Shown here: positions 48,494 to 61,200 of the stretch, in pieces
Layout of the letters: the number at the start of each line of letters is the position of its first letter
Numbering within the stretch: position 1 is the first letter of the stretch
Source: Rotaria sordida
Taxonomy: Eukaryota > Rotifera > Eurotatoria > Philodinida > Philodinidae
Reading direction: 5' to 3'
Length of the DNA stretch: 64,000 nucleotides
Assembly (NCBI GenBank): GCA_905250125.1
Contig: CAJNOL010000800.1
Span: 1-64,000, forward strand
Program-made: the position numbers and the translations under genes
Notes under the pieces: model-generated
The model's input: only the letters and a program-made list of their open reading frames with translations
What the model was told of the DNA's origin: nothing
Databases searched by the model: none

Positions 48494-48705
48494 CAAGTGT
48501 TTATCAAGGAAGAAGAAACAAACACTTCTATTATAAAATACATACAAAGTCGTTGTGAACCAGTATAGTCATTAAATAATGATGCTATTTCAGTACGAGC
48601 AGCAATAGAAGATCCTCCTTCTCCACGAGCAGCTGTTTCATGTACTGGTTCTCGGTTTGAACGCACTTGTTGCATGTTTATAATTTCAACGACGTCAATA
48701 TGCAC
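47391..48705 (-). CDS. Coiled-coil protein, probable cytoskeletal
   Basis: Five exons: 48705-48546, 48449-47986, 47928-47806, 47755-47579 and 47522-47391. They give 351 residues. There is no signal peptide or membrane helix. Residues about 55-75 form a first short helix (RLESLEREMASLKGQVNQAF). Residues 80-160 are Ser/Pro-rich. A long leucine-zipper-like stretch follows (VLKANEQLVLENDRLRSELN, LKTESILLLRSL, ELAIELARQVEENKRLRRSL). The C-terminus is basic and disordered. This is the look of centrosomal or spindle-associated coiled-coil proteins, but I do not recognise a named family. Intron 1 is 96 bases and consists largely of a (TA)n run (48462-48486). Confidence 0.7.
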
Positions 48706-49033
48706 TTAAACAAGCATCATTTATTTCTCTTTTTTTTCATTTTCTTTTACTCATACCATAGCAATGCCTCTGTACAACATGGAAGTCGCTATCGAACAGT
48801 ACGACAATAGAGTTGTTGTGAATTGTTTTTTTTTCATAGAATTGGAAGGACAATTTGTGAGACGTAATAAACAATGAAGGTTACTTTACTTGTATGACAA
48901 TAAATTCTTTGTATTAAATATTTATTATAAAAAAAAAAAATTGTATCATTAATTTATTATTATTTCCTACAAATGTTTTATCAATAAGAACAAAAGAAAA
49001 AAAAGAAAGAAAGAAAGAAGTATTTTGTTTTTT
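48706..49033. other. Spacer between coiled-coil and claudin-like genes
   Basis: AT-rich, with an AAAGAAAGAAAG run near 49003-49019. Nothing else seen. Confidence 0.5.
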
Positions 49034-49588
49034 TCAAAGCTCATAATATCGAAAATGTAATCGACCACTAGCAAAAGCAATTAAACCCATTGAAAATATT
49101 GTAAGTAAATGTCCAGTTTCAACAAGATTAGCACTATAACTATTATATGTTGTAACACGTGAACCTTCAGCAAGAGCTGCAACCATAAAAAGAGCTGCAA
49201 GAAAAAGAATTATTGGTGCAATAAAAGTTAATAAACCAATTAATTGAATAAAATTCATAGACAAAATAATTAACATTCCAAGACCAAGTAGACAAAGAGC
49301 AACAACTAAAAGTCCAGCTGCATGTTGAGTACCAAGACCAAGTACAGTATTACGTTGTATATCACTACAACTTGACGATGTATTAAGTATATTACCTGTA
49401 CATTGAGTAAAAAAATTATAATAAACTATTTTACCAGTTGAATCTTGATTAAAATACCATGAATATGTAGCTGTACCAACAATTGATAGAATTAAAGCGG
49501 CTATAGTAAAAAGACCAGTTATGAATACAATCATACGACTCAATGGATCTATCAATGTTGATGATGTTCGGCTAGATAATACGTTCAT
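49034..49588 (-). CDS. Claudin/PMP22-like four-helix membrane protein 1
   Basis: A single exon encodes 184 residues. Four hydrophobic segments lie at about residues 20-42, 90-112, 118-142 and 160-178. The first extracellular loop has a Trp (TYSWYF) and two cysteines (TQCTGN, SSCSD), the spacing loosely typical of the claudin/PMP22 superfamily. Such proteins form cell contacts or act as membrane scaffolds. The C-terminal half (AGLL, then LAEGSRVTTYNSYSANLVET and SGRLHFRYY) is shared with the gene at 57653. The tail after helix 4 is only a few residues. Confidence 0.75.
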   Translation of the reverse strand: MNVLSSRTSSTLIDPLSRMIVFITGLFTIAALILSIVGTATYSWYFNQDSTGKIVYYNFFTQCTGNILNTSSSCSDIQRNTVLGLGTQHAAGLLVVALCLLGLGMLIILSMNFIQLIGLLTFIAPIILFLAALFMVAALAEGSRVTTYNSYSANLVETGHLLTIFSMGLIAFASGRLHFRYYEL

Positions 49589-50549
49589 TTGTTAAACTAT
49601 ATTAAAATATAAATGAAGAAGATTTTTTATTTATTCTAAATTGAACTGAGAATTTCATCCGAACATGTATAACTCTTCTTTTTTCTGTACTACTATCGAG
49701 AAGACAAAAATTTCATTAAATTTTAAAGATTTTATGATCAATGAAAATTATTCAAAGAATTTTTCTTGTTATTATAATTTAATTTTTTAATAAATTTTAA
49801 GTTTTCAAAAATGTTCTTAAGTATTTTATAGAAAATAAAAAACAATTCTTACTTGCTTTAGAGTAATACTATCGTTTGTTATTAAAATCGATTGAAATTT
49901 TTTTGTGAACAAAACATATATATTGTTGTTTTAACTAGCAAAAGAAATTGGGAAGGAAAGAAAAAAAAGTATGTTAATGTTTCTATAGGCAGTATGAGTT
50001 ACAAAAAAAAGAAAAGAAACAGAATGAAGTTTGGCAATGAAAATGACCGAATATTTAATCTTTCTATAACTTGGTTTCTTTTTGCTGTTCACTGTTCCTT
50101 TTTTTTCTTGATTTATGGTTCTGATAAAAATGGGTCAACGAAAATTAATCGACGCAAGAAATAGTCTAGAAATTTATAACAAAAAAGGAAAAAAAGAATT
50201 CTTTGACAAAATCGACAGCTGTGTAGAAAATAGAAAAATATTACTAGTTTATAAACTGTTTCTCGTACTTAAAATTTTTTGGGTTAATACCATGTACAAG
50301 TAAAGTGAATGTCGAGCTTTCTTCGAAATACTTGATTTAAAGAGGAAGAAAAAGTAAAAATAAAGAATGGATACGAGTAGTGAGATGAGTCTTCTTGAAC
50401 CCTATCACACACATATTCATCTCAGTTGAAGCTCTTATATTTTTTTTATTATGAATTTCTCGACTATCTTTCGCTTCGGCCAATTTTCGTAGTGACTAAT
50501 TTTCGTTCGATCAATTTTCGCTTTTTCAATGTGAATGAAGTGTTGTATG

Positions 50550-50948
50550 TAGGCATGTACTGAACTTTTTTTTGTTACTCTCGAACATTTTTATATTAAT
50601 ATTTTAAGTTCTGAAATGAAATACTGAATGATTTGGTCTAATCTATCAAAATATAAACAAAATGTTGCTGTACAAAATGCAGCGTCTTCTGCGTTCTTGG
50701 TTTCAATTATTCTAATTTTTATTTGCATCATTAAAAAAAAAGGTCTCAATCGAGCTTAACTGAGTTCGAGCCCCGAACCCAGGTTCAATTTATAAAGTTT
50801 TCATAAAAATGAAAAAGTTTCTTGCACGGAACTCGAGTACATCTCATTTGATAGCCTAGATTGTATGATTCAGCCTTTTATTTCATAGTTCAAGCTGTTG
50901 ATATAAAGTGCTCGAAAATAACGCAAAAAAAAACTCGATACATACCTA
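50550..50948. mobile_element. hAT-type MITE, 399 bp
   Basis: The termini TAGGCATGTACTGA and (complement) TAGGTATGTATCGAG are flanked by an 8-base duplication with one mismatch (GTTGTATG and ATTGTATG). That length is the hAT signature. The interior has AGCTTAACTGAGTTCGAG-type sequence but no coding region. Confidence 0.65.
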
Positions 50949-51569
50949 ATTGTATGTATCATGTAAAAGCATCCAACAGGCGAAAATGAAAAATTACAAC
51001 TCGAAAAAAATTGATGACCAAAAGTATCTTTGTGTTTTTAGTCATAAAAAGTATCTAAAATCATTTGATGATCAAAAAAACTTTTTCTCCTCTTTGTCAC
51101 AGACGCTAGACACTGTTTAGAGTGTCGTATTTTTCAAAATAGAATAAGTAGGCTCTTCAAACAGTGTCCAATATCTGTAAAAAAAAGTTTACAGCACGAG
51201 AGTTGGATTTAATGGATGTACTAATCAACAACAAAGAGTACTTGTTCATATAGCATTTGATAGAGAACATTTCAAAAATATATTAGCGATGAAAAACCGA
51301 AAACAAAATAAATTTTGATTTTAACATCCAGAAAGCAGGAAAATTCCCTTAACTGAATTAGAAAATGTTAATTTCATAATTGATATTAAATGATGTTTAC
51401 ATTCTGAGTTTAAACATTTGAAAAAATGATTCATATGTTTTTTGAATAATTATCAAACAGGTAACGTTCATCGATAGTCGATTCGCTTCACTCTAGACTG
51501 ACATAATAGTCTACAAATAGATATTCAACTGTATCTGCCTGTCTGTAATACAATAATCATATGATAACT

Positions 51570-51860
51570 ATGGTCATGTGTGCCATATTTTCAGTCATTT
51601 CGACCATATTTATCATAGTTGGACTAAAATTTTAACCATTTTTGTAATATTTTTGGTTACCCGTGCCTTCTCTTTGGTCACTGACCAACGAGGTAACACG
51701 AGTGCCCAAAAATATAGTCTAAACGGCCACGAACATGCTTCAAGCACCCAAAACAATGGTACATATGACCAAATATATGGTTATCTATATCATCAATATG
51801 GTCGCTTGTACCATGATTATGATCATCTTTACCATTATTTTGGTCACTTGTACCATATGT
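51570..51860. repeat. Degenerate minisatellite of GGTCA/ACCAT units
   Basis: Units such as ATGGTCGCTTGTACCATG and TTTTGGTCACTTGTACCATA alternate with ATCATC/ATTATG linkers. Similar GGTCA/CACCGTGACC phrases occur at 60295-60600. Confidence 0.5.
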
Positions 51861-52284
51861 TGCAGATATACAGACACAGGTGAATTTTCATTTCCAGACT
51901 CTATCCTTTCAGTCTAGGGAATATCATTCATGTCAAATTTCAGATTGAAGATTTCATTGTTCAATTTTGATGGCTTCGGAGTATGTATTGCAATCGAATT
52001 CACCAATGGATCTATTAGTACAATGAAGATTGTTAGTATCATTATTGTTGAAAGAGGTTTTTTAATCCAAAATGAGTCTGAGAACACTTTGGGGAAAAAA
52101 ATAATTTACAGCATAATAATAAACTGTTAAAACTGAAATTCTATAAAAAAAAAAAAAGTATGTTTCATCTATCAGTTTTTAATATTTTATTATTAATAGA
52201 TAAAAAAAATCAACTAAAAAAAAAAGAAACAAAACAAAGTCCTACATCATCATCACCTCACAGTAATAGTAAAATAATTTACAT

Positions 52285-55024
52285 TTACTGTATTTTTACA
52301 GTTGTTTTTGAACTGTTCTGTTGCAAATTAAGATTTTTTCGACTAGTAAAATAATTCTTAACACCTGCATTACGTTTGACGTCTGCTAAGTTTTCTTGTA
52401 TTGATGTATACATATCATATGGTGCTGGCTTAGTTTTATTATTTTGACGTGGACTTGGAAAAAAATAAAATGATAATGCAGTTACCAAAGTTGATTGATC
52501 AAAACGATGTATATCTGTTGAAGCATTTGCACGTTTACAGTAAGTTCTATAAGCATATGGTGCTATACACATTGAGTCAAGAGCACATGTTACCCATGTT
52601 TTAAGTATAAGACGTGATAGAAAATTATCTGTTACAGCAACAAAACCTGCTTCAGCAATATAAATATCCTCAAATGTTGAAAATGTTTCATTGAACCATA
52701 AAAATGTTTTACTTAAAGTAAAACATGGTAAATATTGTCCAGGTAATTCACGACATGAAAAACCACGTATCATATTATCAATAAGTAAACGATCGAAATT
52801 TGATGTTTTATAACGAATTGATGTATCACCATAAATAATAGTACCAAAACGTCGTACGGCATCCTAGAACTATGAATATTTATATTTAGTTTTTTTTTAG
52901 AAATAAATATTCAACCTGAATTACGATAGGTTTCCAAGCAAAATAGCGTAGATTTCGAACATGAGGAGCAATAGGTGCAATTTGAGCAAATGGAAATGGA
53001 ATAATTATACATCGTTCACAGTTCTCTTTGATCTAGAATAAATTCAAAACTCTATAGATTATATTTCCCTTAGAATAAATGTTGTTTTTTAGATAGCAAG
53101 TGATCGAAAAGTGTTTTTGACAAAAATTGAAATTCATGTTTCTTCTGTTCTACTATTAATATGTGTCTAACTTTTTGTACAAAAAATATACGAGCTATGA
53201 ATAGAAGTATAAGCCTATCGACTGAACCGCCGCCATCGCTTCTGTGACACGAAAATAGATATTTGATTTTTAAAAGTTTCCGACGTCTCGAATCAAGTTT
53301 TGAACATGTTGCTGTCTGATTTCTTGTTAATAAGTTCTCTACCATCGTTTTCTCTCTTTTTCATTTCAAATTTTTTTAAAAACTCATCGAAAAACTCAAG
53401 TGGCTGGCGATGAATGCATCAGCTTCTATTTCTACCTATCAATCTGAGTATTAAAATATTTCAAGTATTGAAAATGATCGCTTATCTTTCTTTTTTCCTA
53501 ACTTTATTCGAAAGTCCTTTTTTTGATCGTTTGCTCAACATTAATATCAACTTGTTTTGATTTTTGATAAATTCTTCGTTTTAATTATTACTCTGTTTTT
53601 TTTAGAGTACAGATCTGTTATCGGACGAATGTGTTATTTTGCACTGAAGAAAATATTGGTGTTATTTCATTTGTCGAACATGATGATGTCAATTCTATCT
53701 GGTCTAGTGATGAATTTTTAAGTACACTTTTTCATTTATTAAAACACATTATGCTCAACATGTATATAATATTAGGTAAATTGAGCATCATGATATTAGG
53801 CAAAATAAATAAAAACCAATGACTTTTTCAGCGTAAAATCACACATTTGTGTCAAAACCGGTCAATTGACTATATGTTCGAAAAAGTCCGATCTATAGAA
53901 GTTTATTGTTCAATGTTTTTTGATAAAATGCATGGGAGATATTGAATGACACAAACAGAATAACAAGTAAAACGAAAAATTTATTAAAAATTGAAACAAG
54001 TTGATATCAATATTGTCCAAACGATAAGAAAAGGATTTGCAAACAAAGTTTGGAAAAAAATAAAGATAAACTACCATTTTCAATGCTTTGAATATGTGAT
54101 TTCGTAGATTCATACCGTATATATTTCGTTTAAAAAACATCAGATCCAAATCATTAGTAGAACAGGAGACACGTAAATTTCAATTATGTCAAAACACTTT
54201 TCCATTATTTATTAAATTAGAAAATTTCTTTTAACTTTCTTATATCTTACCATATTTAAATGTTTTATATTAAGTTGAAGATCATAAATAGCAACAATAT
54301 AATCCTTTAAATAATTATTAATTGTACTCATTGATGCTTGTAATGTATCATAAAATAGTGAATCAGCTGCAAGAATAATAACTGGTTTTTGAATTTGATC
54401 TTTTGAAGTTATATTCCAGGTTAAGTGTTGCTTTTTAAAACCATCAGATAAATAATTTGAAACTAATTTTAAGTAAGTAATAAAATTTTGTTTTATAACA
54501 ATATGACCATTGTCAGATATATTAATATATTGTCGAAATAGACAATAAATATTTTGTAAACGTTCAGTATTATTAGCAAATGGACGTAATGTATTATAAA
54601 AATCATTAAAACGAAATATATCTAAATAATCAAATATTGTACGATATTTATTTTCATGTGAAATAAGGATTTGAAAAAGTTTATGCAATCGTTCAATTGT
54701 TGGTTGTGGTCGACCATCATTATTATTATTATTATTATATGATGAAGTAGACTGTAATAAGGTTTTGATTTCATTAGAATTACATGGATTTAAAAGAGCA
54801 TAATTATTAATCATTATTTCTTCTTTTATAATAAGTTTAAATTTTGTAAGTATTAATTGATTAGAAGTAGTATAATTTATAAGACGTAAATATGTTAAAA
54901 TAATAAAAAGAATACATACAGTTGATAAATATCGTGGTTTAAAACATTTTCCTAAACGTAAAATGAATAAAAGCCATAAACTCGGCTGTTGTCTGACACT
55001 ACTAGTCGAGCGTTTCATTGTCAA
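52285..55024 (-). CDS. Type II membrane glycosyltransferase-like protein (DUF1647-type)
   Basis: Three exons, 55024-54251, 53032-52916 and 52863-52285, give 489 residues. A basic N-terminus is followed by one membrane helix (YLSTVCILFIILTYLRLI, about residues 31-48) and a lumenal domain with NxT/S sites. The C-terminal 270 residues carry VIILAADSLFYDTLQASM, then IVAIYDLQLN, RYFAWKPIVIQDAVRRFGTI, YGDTSIRYKT, and HRFDQSTL followed by VTALSFYF. That order resembles nematode-expanded DUF1647 proteins, thought to be glycosyltransferases. The assignment is by memory of these motifs. The substrate is unknown. Intron 1 is 1218 bases, intron 2 only 52. Confidence 0.65.
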
Positions 55025-55235
55025 TTATCGATTGAGATGCGTTATTTATTCAATTTTTTGTTATTTGTTCTAAACATAACAGAACAATAAATTCAATTGT
55101 GACTATAAAAAAAAGAAACTTTGAATACAATAGAATTCATTCAGACAAGAGAGTCTAGAAGAAAATTGAAATATCAACAAAATTAAGAGCACGCAAGAAC
55201 ATTTCTGGGTCGTACTTGTAGTATAGACATTGTAT

Positions 55236-55415
55236 CAGAGACGTAGCGAGAAGAGTGTACGCAGTGCCTGTGCAACTCCTTAACCAAAAAACATTTGGAG
55301 GAAGTACGGATTAAAAAAAACCTTTTCGGGAAACAAAAAAATTATTTTCCTACTGATGGGCACTCTCTAACACAAGTTGAACACCTCCCTTGGAAAATTC
55401 CTGGCTACGCTCCTG
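55236..55415. mobile_element. hAT-type MITE, 180 bp
   Basis: The ends CAGAGACGTAGCGAG and (complement) CAGGAGCGTAGCCAG are flanked by CATTGTAT and CATTGTGT, an 8-base duplication with one mismatch. A short internal reading frame spans it but is not a gene. Confidence 0.7.
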
Positions 55416-56218
55416 CATTGTGTACGCAGAAGAATGAAAGAAACATAACACACTTACTTGGCGCAAAATTAAAACGTAATAATTCATGAAAGTTTTCAAT
55501 CTTTAGATTTAATTTAATCGATTATAAGGTGACAAAAATGAGTTCTATATTAATAGAAAACAAACGAAAAAACATGTGTCTACATTCACTTATCGTTACA
55601 ATATTAAATCTCAAAACGTTGATAACATAATGAAGAAAAGAATAGTTTATTAAATCTGTGATTTCAAACATAATAGATTTAGTCTAAACTTGGATATATG
55701 ATCTTCAGCTTTTAGTAAGTATTAGTTTGTTGTATTTTAGATAATGATGACAATCATTCATATCAACTGATTCGAAATTTTCGATCTCATGTCAACTCAA
55801 TAAAAATTACATCATTCGAAAGAGCATAAAAAGTTGAGCAAAATCTACTAATTTTCTCGTCGGTGTACTGTTGACTATCGAAAAAAAAATTTTTGAATGT
55901 ACACTTCCTAACAGAAATAACAAGATACCTTTAATTCTCTACACGCAGATCGATGAATACGAAGTTGATATACGCCAGTAAACGGCCGTATTTTGACCGT
56001 TTACGTAGTTCAGTATTACGATTGTATATAGCCGTGACCGTATACGAAGAAATACGGAGCAGAGCGAAGACCATATATGGACTCCGCACGCGAAGATTAT
56101 AAACGGCTGTGCTTGTTTGACGTGGGTATATATTTCTCTTTGAGTGACTTTTTTATCGTTATTTCATTTTTATCGTTATTATACTTTTATCATTCTGCTT
56201 GGTATGTTTACAAACGTA

Positions 56219-56318
56219 NNNNNNNNNNNNNNNNNNNNNNNNNNNNNNNNNNNNNNNNNNNNNNNNNNNNNNNNNNNNNNNNNNNNNNNNNNNNNNNNNN
56301 NNNNNNNNNNNNNNNNNN
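56219..56318. other. Assembly gap, 100 N
   Basis: Exactly 100 ambiguous bases, a conventional placeholder size, so the real distance is unknown. The sequence on either side may not be contiguous in the genome. Confidence 0.98.
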
Positions 56319-57091
56319 ATGCATTCCAAACTCAACTGAATTCCCATGTCAACTGTAACATATATATATGAAAATATAGAAATATATTTTAGATCACTGT
56401 TTATACATTGAAACAAAATTTAAAACTTAAACAAAGTTGTATGTTTTGAAAGCATAGCTGTCATTCAAAATTTATGAATATATGGTAACAGTTTACAGTA
56501 CTAATACTCTACTATATATACTACGATATTTGAATGAATTCGTTGTTTCAAGCGCGAATAAAGAACTATTAATGTTTGTTCTTCATATGATCAACACATC
56601 ATTGATATCATGTTAGAGAATGTCATGTTTTCGTGAACTGACTTTAATCATATTTGATTGATCATGCGAAATACTTTACATGGTACATTTGAAATGCGAT
56701 GTAGAATCAATCAACATAAGCTGCTCCCACACCTTTATACCTATTAAGAGAGCGGTCTAAAATATATTTCTACTTTTTCATATATGTTTCATGCAGCAGA
56801 GCTTATCATATCTATAGATAAAGAATAGTATGAACTAAGTATAGGTAAGAATACTAATGCAACAGCGTTTCTTGTTATTTTTAAATAAAATCAATTCGAA
56901 AGCTTTTTGAAAGCGTCAGGTATAATTCAATTATCTTAATATCAATTGATTTATTTCTCTTAGAAGAAAAATACTTCTCAACAAAATATCGATCAGTATT
57001 TTCCTACATTAAAGAGTAACAAAAAAAAATCAGATTTCATACAGATATACATATTAGTGTTCAACTTTAGATCCACCTAGTTTAGTCTAGA

Positions 57092-57480
57092 ATCTCATAT
57101 TGGACGCGTCCAGTCTAAGATTTGTCTGAAAATTTTCGGTGAATCTTAGATTGACCTAAGACAATGACGGATTAAAAAGTTAATACGACCAACCTTGAAA
57201 GAAACATGTGGATGTAATTGAATTGCTGTTTATGTTAAAAGAAACTTTGAAAAAAGTAAAAAAAGTAAATTTGTATCTCGATCGTAGATGTAAGCAAAGA
57301 GAACAGCTGCGTCCACATCCGCTCTCGTCGTTGACTTTTTTTTTATGATGTGCTTATGATTAGATATTGTATTAGTTGATTCAAGATTGTCCATACTAAC
57401 CTTTGAATCCATCCTTGCCCTAAGTTAAGATGAAATTCACCTGAAATTTTCGGACGAAGCTTAGATTGGGCACTAACATA
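57092..57480. repeat. Small fold-back repeat
   Basis: TCTAAGATTTGTCTGAAAAT, continuing TTTCGGTGA, on the left corresponds in reverse to TCACCTGAAATTTTCGGACG, continuing AAGCTTAGATTGGGC, on the right. A TGGACGCGTCCA palindrome lies at the left edge. Confidence 0.5.
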
Positions 57481-57652
57481 TATATGATGAATTAGAATAG
57501 TCTATCATTCATTTGTAATTTAAAATACAAAATTAGATTTATGATTTATTTGAAAACTAAAGTCAAAATACAAGATTACAATACACACACACACAATAAT
57601 AAATTAAAGATAAATATATAATGAAGAAATTAAAATTAAGTTTTATAGAAAA

Positions 57653-58267
57653 TTATTTACGAGCAATAGTATTAACTGCTTTTTCTTTCATACGAGAAAA
57701 ATGAATACGACCTGTAGTAAAAGCAGTTAAAAATAAAGTCAACATAGTAAATAGATGACCTGTTTGATACAAATTAGCTGAATAATTATTATACAATAAA
57801 TAACGTGAACCTTCAGCCATACCAGCAAGCATAAATAAACAAGCAAAAAATAATGATATAGATGGAATTAAATTAATCCATGTTGATAATGGAATAATTG
57901 CCATAATTAATGTCATTATTGTACCAAAACCGAGAAAGAGAATACCAACAATACATAAACCAGCTGCATTTTGTATACGTACATAATAATCAGTCATCCA
58001 TGAATATGATGATGAATATCTTGGATAACCAATAAGATTACCCGTACGAGTTGTGCAATTATTGTATGAACCATTGATAAAATGGCAAGTGTAGAAAAAA
58101 TTTGCCGTACCTGATAAAGAATATGATGCAACACCTGTATTTGTATAAGATGATTCCCAATTTGGTGTACTAATACCAACACAAACAAATACTAAAGCTA
58201 TTACTCCAAAAATAACTGCAATAAAAGCTATTTTTCGACTTAGATTATCTATTTTATCGATTGGCAT
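57653..58267 (-). CDS. Claudin/PMP22-like four-helix membrane protein 2
   Basis: A single exon encodes 204 residues. Four hydrophobic segments (about residues 13-33, 100-122, 125-150 and 165-185) frame a first loop with Trp (STPNWESS) and cysteines (FFYTCHF, YNNCTT) and several NxT/S sites. The C-terminal half matches the gene at 49034: AGLC, LGFGTIMTLI, AEGSRYLLYNNYSANLYQTG and TGRIHFSR. The two are same-strand paralogues 8 kb apart with diverged first loops. The glycosyltransferase-like gene sits between them. Confidence 0.75.
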   Translation of the reverse strand: MPIDKIDNLSRKIAFIAVIFGVIALVFVCVGISTPNWESSYTNTGVASYSLSGTANFFYTCHFINGSYNNCTTRTGNLIGYPRYSSSYSWMTDYYVRIQNAAGLCIVGILFLGFGTIMTLIMAIIPLSTWINLIPSISLFFACLFMLAGMAEGSRYLLYNNYSANLYQTGHLFTMLTLFLTAFTTGRIHFSRMKEKAVNTIARK

Positions 58268-61200
58268 ATTGTATCTTCAAAGAGAAAACATAATTCTTCT
58301 ATTAAAATATATAATATTTTTTTTAAAGTCTACTTCTCTATTTATTAATAATACTAATTCAATATTATACTCTATATATCTAAGTGTTGCTTATAAAAAA
58401 AAATGCACAGATTGTTTTAATAATTCTTCGAATGCTCAATAATTATTTTTACAAATGTCTTTGATAACCTTAATAAAAATAGCTTTTACATGACGTTCAT
58501 TTGTCGACATTCGTACTGAATGAGTCTGTTCAAATGTTTCAAATCAAAAAATAATAGAAAAAGAAAATGATTTTTATTATCTTATATCATTTGATAGAAT
58601 GCAGATATTCATTAATATAATTTCTTACATAGTAAAAGAACAAAAACCATAGCATAGAACAATTGTTACATTTAACAGACGAACAAATGATTGATCAATT
58701 GATGCATTAAAAAAATTAAAATAGAATGACATTACTTTAAAATTAAATGTAATAAATGTGAATAATCAACATTAACAAAAGTTCATATCTTTGCCTTTTT
58801 ATCATATTATGTCATTATCTTCATAGTTATTCATAAATGGTTTTTCGTAATGTTTCTACATCGTTTGTTGCATGAGCGTATTATAGCTGTTTATTTGAAT
58901 TCAATTTCATTTGAATATTATAAATAACAAAGATCGTTTAGACAGAAAATGTTGTGTATATTCCAAAACTGTCAATAGATCATTTTTTTCTAACCTGCAG
59001 GTCAAAATAGGCCGATTGATGTTTCTGTTTTTTTTTCAAATACATTTAATTGTATAAATTAGTGTTGATGTATTATTACAGTTTCAGTTGTTCATTTTAT
59101 TTATTTCGATAAAAATAAGTTAATAACAAGTTCTTACATGACATAGCAAAAAGACAATCATAATAAATATTGTTCATACAAGAAAGCTCTGCAGAATTGG
59201 AGGGTATAGATAATAGACAAGGACATTAACATTTAGTAACCAAGTTGTGTAACAGACCGAATAGGAAATTTCTTATCAAGTTGTTTCAGATCTAAAGAAG
59301 TTCTTCTATCAGTCAATGCAGATTCTACAACACTAAATTGACGTTCTGGTCAAGTATTTGTTACTGCAATCGAATGAATTTGTTAAAATACTCTTGAATA
59401 ATGAAGTGATGCATCAATATTTAATTTTCAAAACTTAAGAACTAGAGTTCAATTAAAAGTTAACAAATACAAAGTAGTAGGAATACACCAGATCTGTTAA
59501 CCTAATCTGATCTGTCTATATGTTATTCAGCCTGGCTAACAGACTAGGCCAAGTTAAAGTTGTTGATCTAGCTTAAGATTGTCGTATTAATGCTAAACTG
59601 TTAACATTAAATTAACATTATTTTTAACTCTGCTACATAGATTACTAATGACTAGATTTCGAACACTTTAACCTGAGACGTTCTCTAGGCTGAACAATTT
59701 TGTCCTGGTTTGGGAATGGCACTTCTGGGTATCAAAAGAACCTTTATTCTGTTATCGAAAGCTTTTGAAGATGGACTGTCAAAGGTATAATCTCGCAGAT
59801 CGTATATGTATTATAATTAAAAATAATCCTAATCTAATATTAATAGCTTAATATTAATTAATTCTAATGCAAACAATATCAAAGTCTGAAAGTTAATTTT
59901 AATACTAATGCTAATCTAACCTTTCTAGTCTAACTAATCTCTCGTATGTTATCATTGTTCGAAAATAGAACGATCATGGAATCTAAATAGTAAAAGTTTA
60001 AAAGAAAATTGATATTAAATTATTTCTTGGCAATCTTATGAACAGTTAAAACATGTTTCTTTTTTCGTGTATATATTCATAATTTAAATATGTTATTATA
60101 GTATAAACATTTTTGATACCGTCTAGGTTCTCATTAAGTTATTTGTGAAAGTTTTATATGTCTCTTGCTAATATAAGATATTTTTGACAATGTTTGAGAA
60201 GAATTTTTAAAATATTTCATCGATGTGAAGCTATCATGACAGATTTTGATGAGATCGGAATCCTTAACGTTAGGACATTTGGGAACCTAACTTGTATCCG
60301 GTGTGATCACCGTGACCATGGCCAATATTTTTTTCTAAGCAGTGACTATGACTGGAGCTTGGTCACCGGCAGTCACAGGTAATAAAACAGTCGATAACAT
60401 TCACGGATTCAATACTGTGGAGGGATAGGGAATCTTCGCCAGATTACCTTCCCCCTAATCATCACTTTTAGTAAAAAAAAACGGAAAATTTGCAATAGCT
60501 CGTTCTGGAAAGTTTTCTTTTTTAATATAAAGAACCAGAAAGAAGGGTTGTGACTCACGGTCATGGGCTGGGCTCACTGTGACCGTGATCAAAAAAGTTG
60601 TTCACACTGGGCCCTAGTCCAAAAGCATTCTTATGATAAGAATTGCAACCGGTATCGCTCAGACTGGACGAACATGAGTCATTTTTCACTTTTCTCATCT
60701 TATAACAGTCAAATCAACCACTCGATTAATTATGTCTACTTCTAAATCACTATAGAAATTATGTAAGGTTCCTGTTTTACCTTTATAGTGCTTTTGCAAG
60801 ACATGTTTATCAATGAGTATTGAAGTATATCACGAGAAAATTGAATCCATCTTCCTCCGCTTGCTTCAAAACTCGCGACAAGCATGCTGATGTTCTTATT
60901 ACCTATTGATACACTGTTACAAAGATGTCGATATGTCTACCACTGTCTATAATGGCCTTCTAGGTTTTCCAACATAATATGTCATATAGATGTTGAAGTT
61001 TCCCACACTAATAAAGTAACTCTATCGCATTTAATATTTTAATCTAATGGAGACAGCGATAAAAACTTTTCTCCATCATACATTTTCATAAGTTTCCTCT
61101 CGTTTGACATCTACCGATGAATAGAAAACTTCGTAGGACTACAAATTCTATATTAGCCTTTGTACACTAATTAAATGTTCGTCAGACATAGAAATTATCA

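Larger units (their letters stand above)
49589..52284. other. Intergenic with one hAT-type MITE and a GGTCA/ACCAT-rich tract
   Basis: No gene recognised. A 399-base element lies at 50550. At 51570-51860 the sequence repeats TGGTCAnTTGTACCAT-like units, which explains a His/Tyr-rich reading frame there. Confidence 0.5.
55025..57652. other. Intergenic with small transposons and an assembly gap
   Basis: It holds a 180-base hAT MITE (55236), CGG-containing palindromes at 55975-56100, the N run (56219-56318) and a small fold-back (57092-57480). Reading frames that cross the N run are artefacts. Confidence 0.5.

Noticed and set aside
51578-51917. A His/Tyr-rich 101-codon plus-strand frame with apparent repeats
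   Set aside because: The repeats reflect the GGTCA/ACCAT minisatellite rather than a protein.
56077-56416. Reading frames running through the N run
   Set aside because: They exist only because unknown bases contain no stops.
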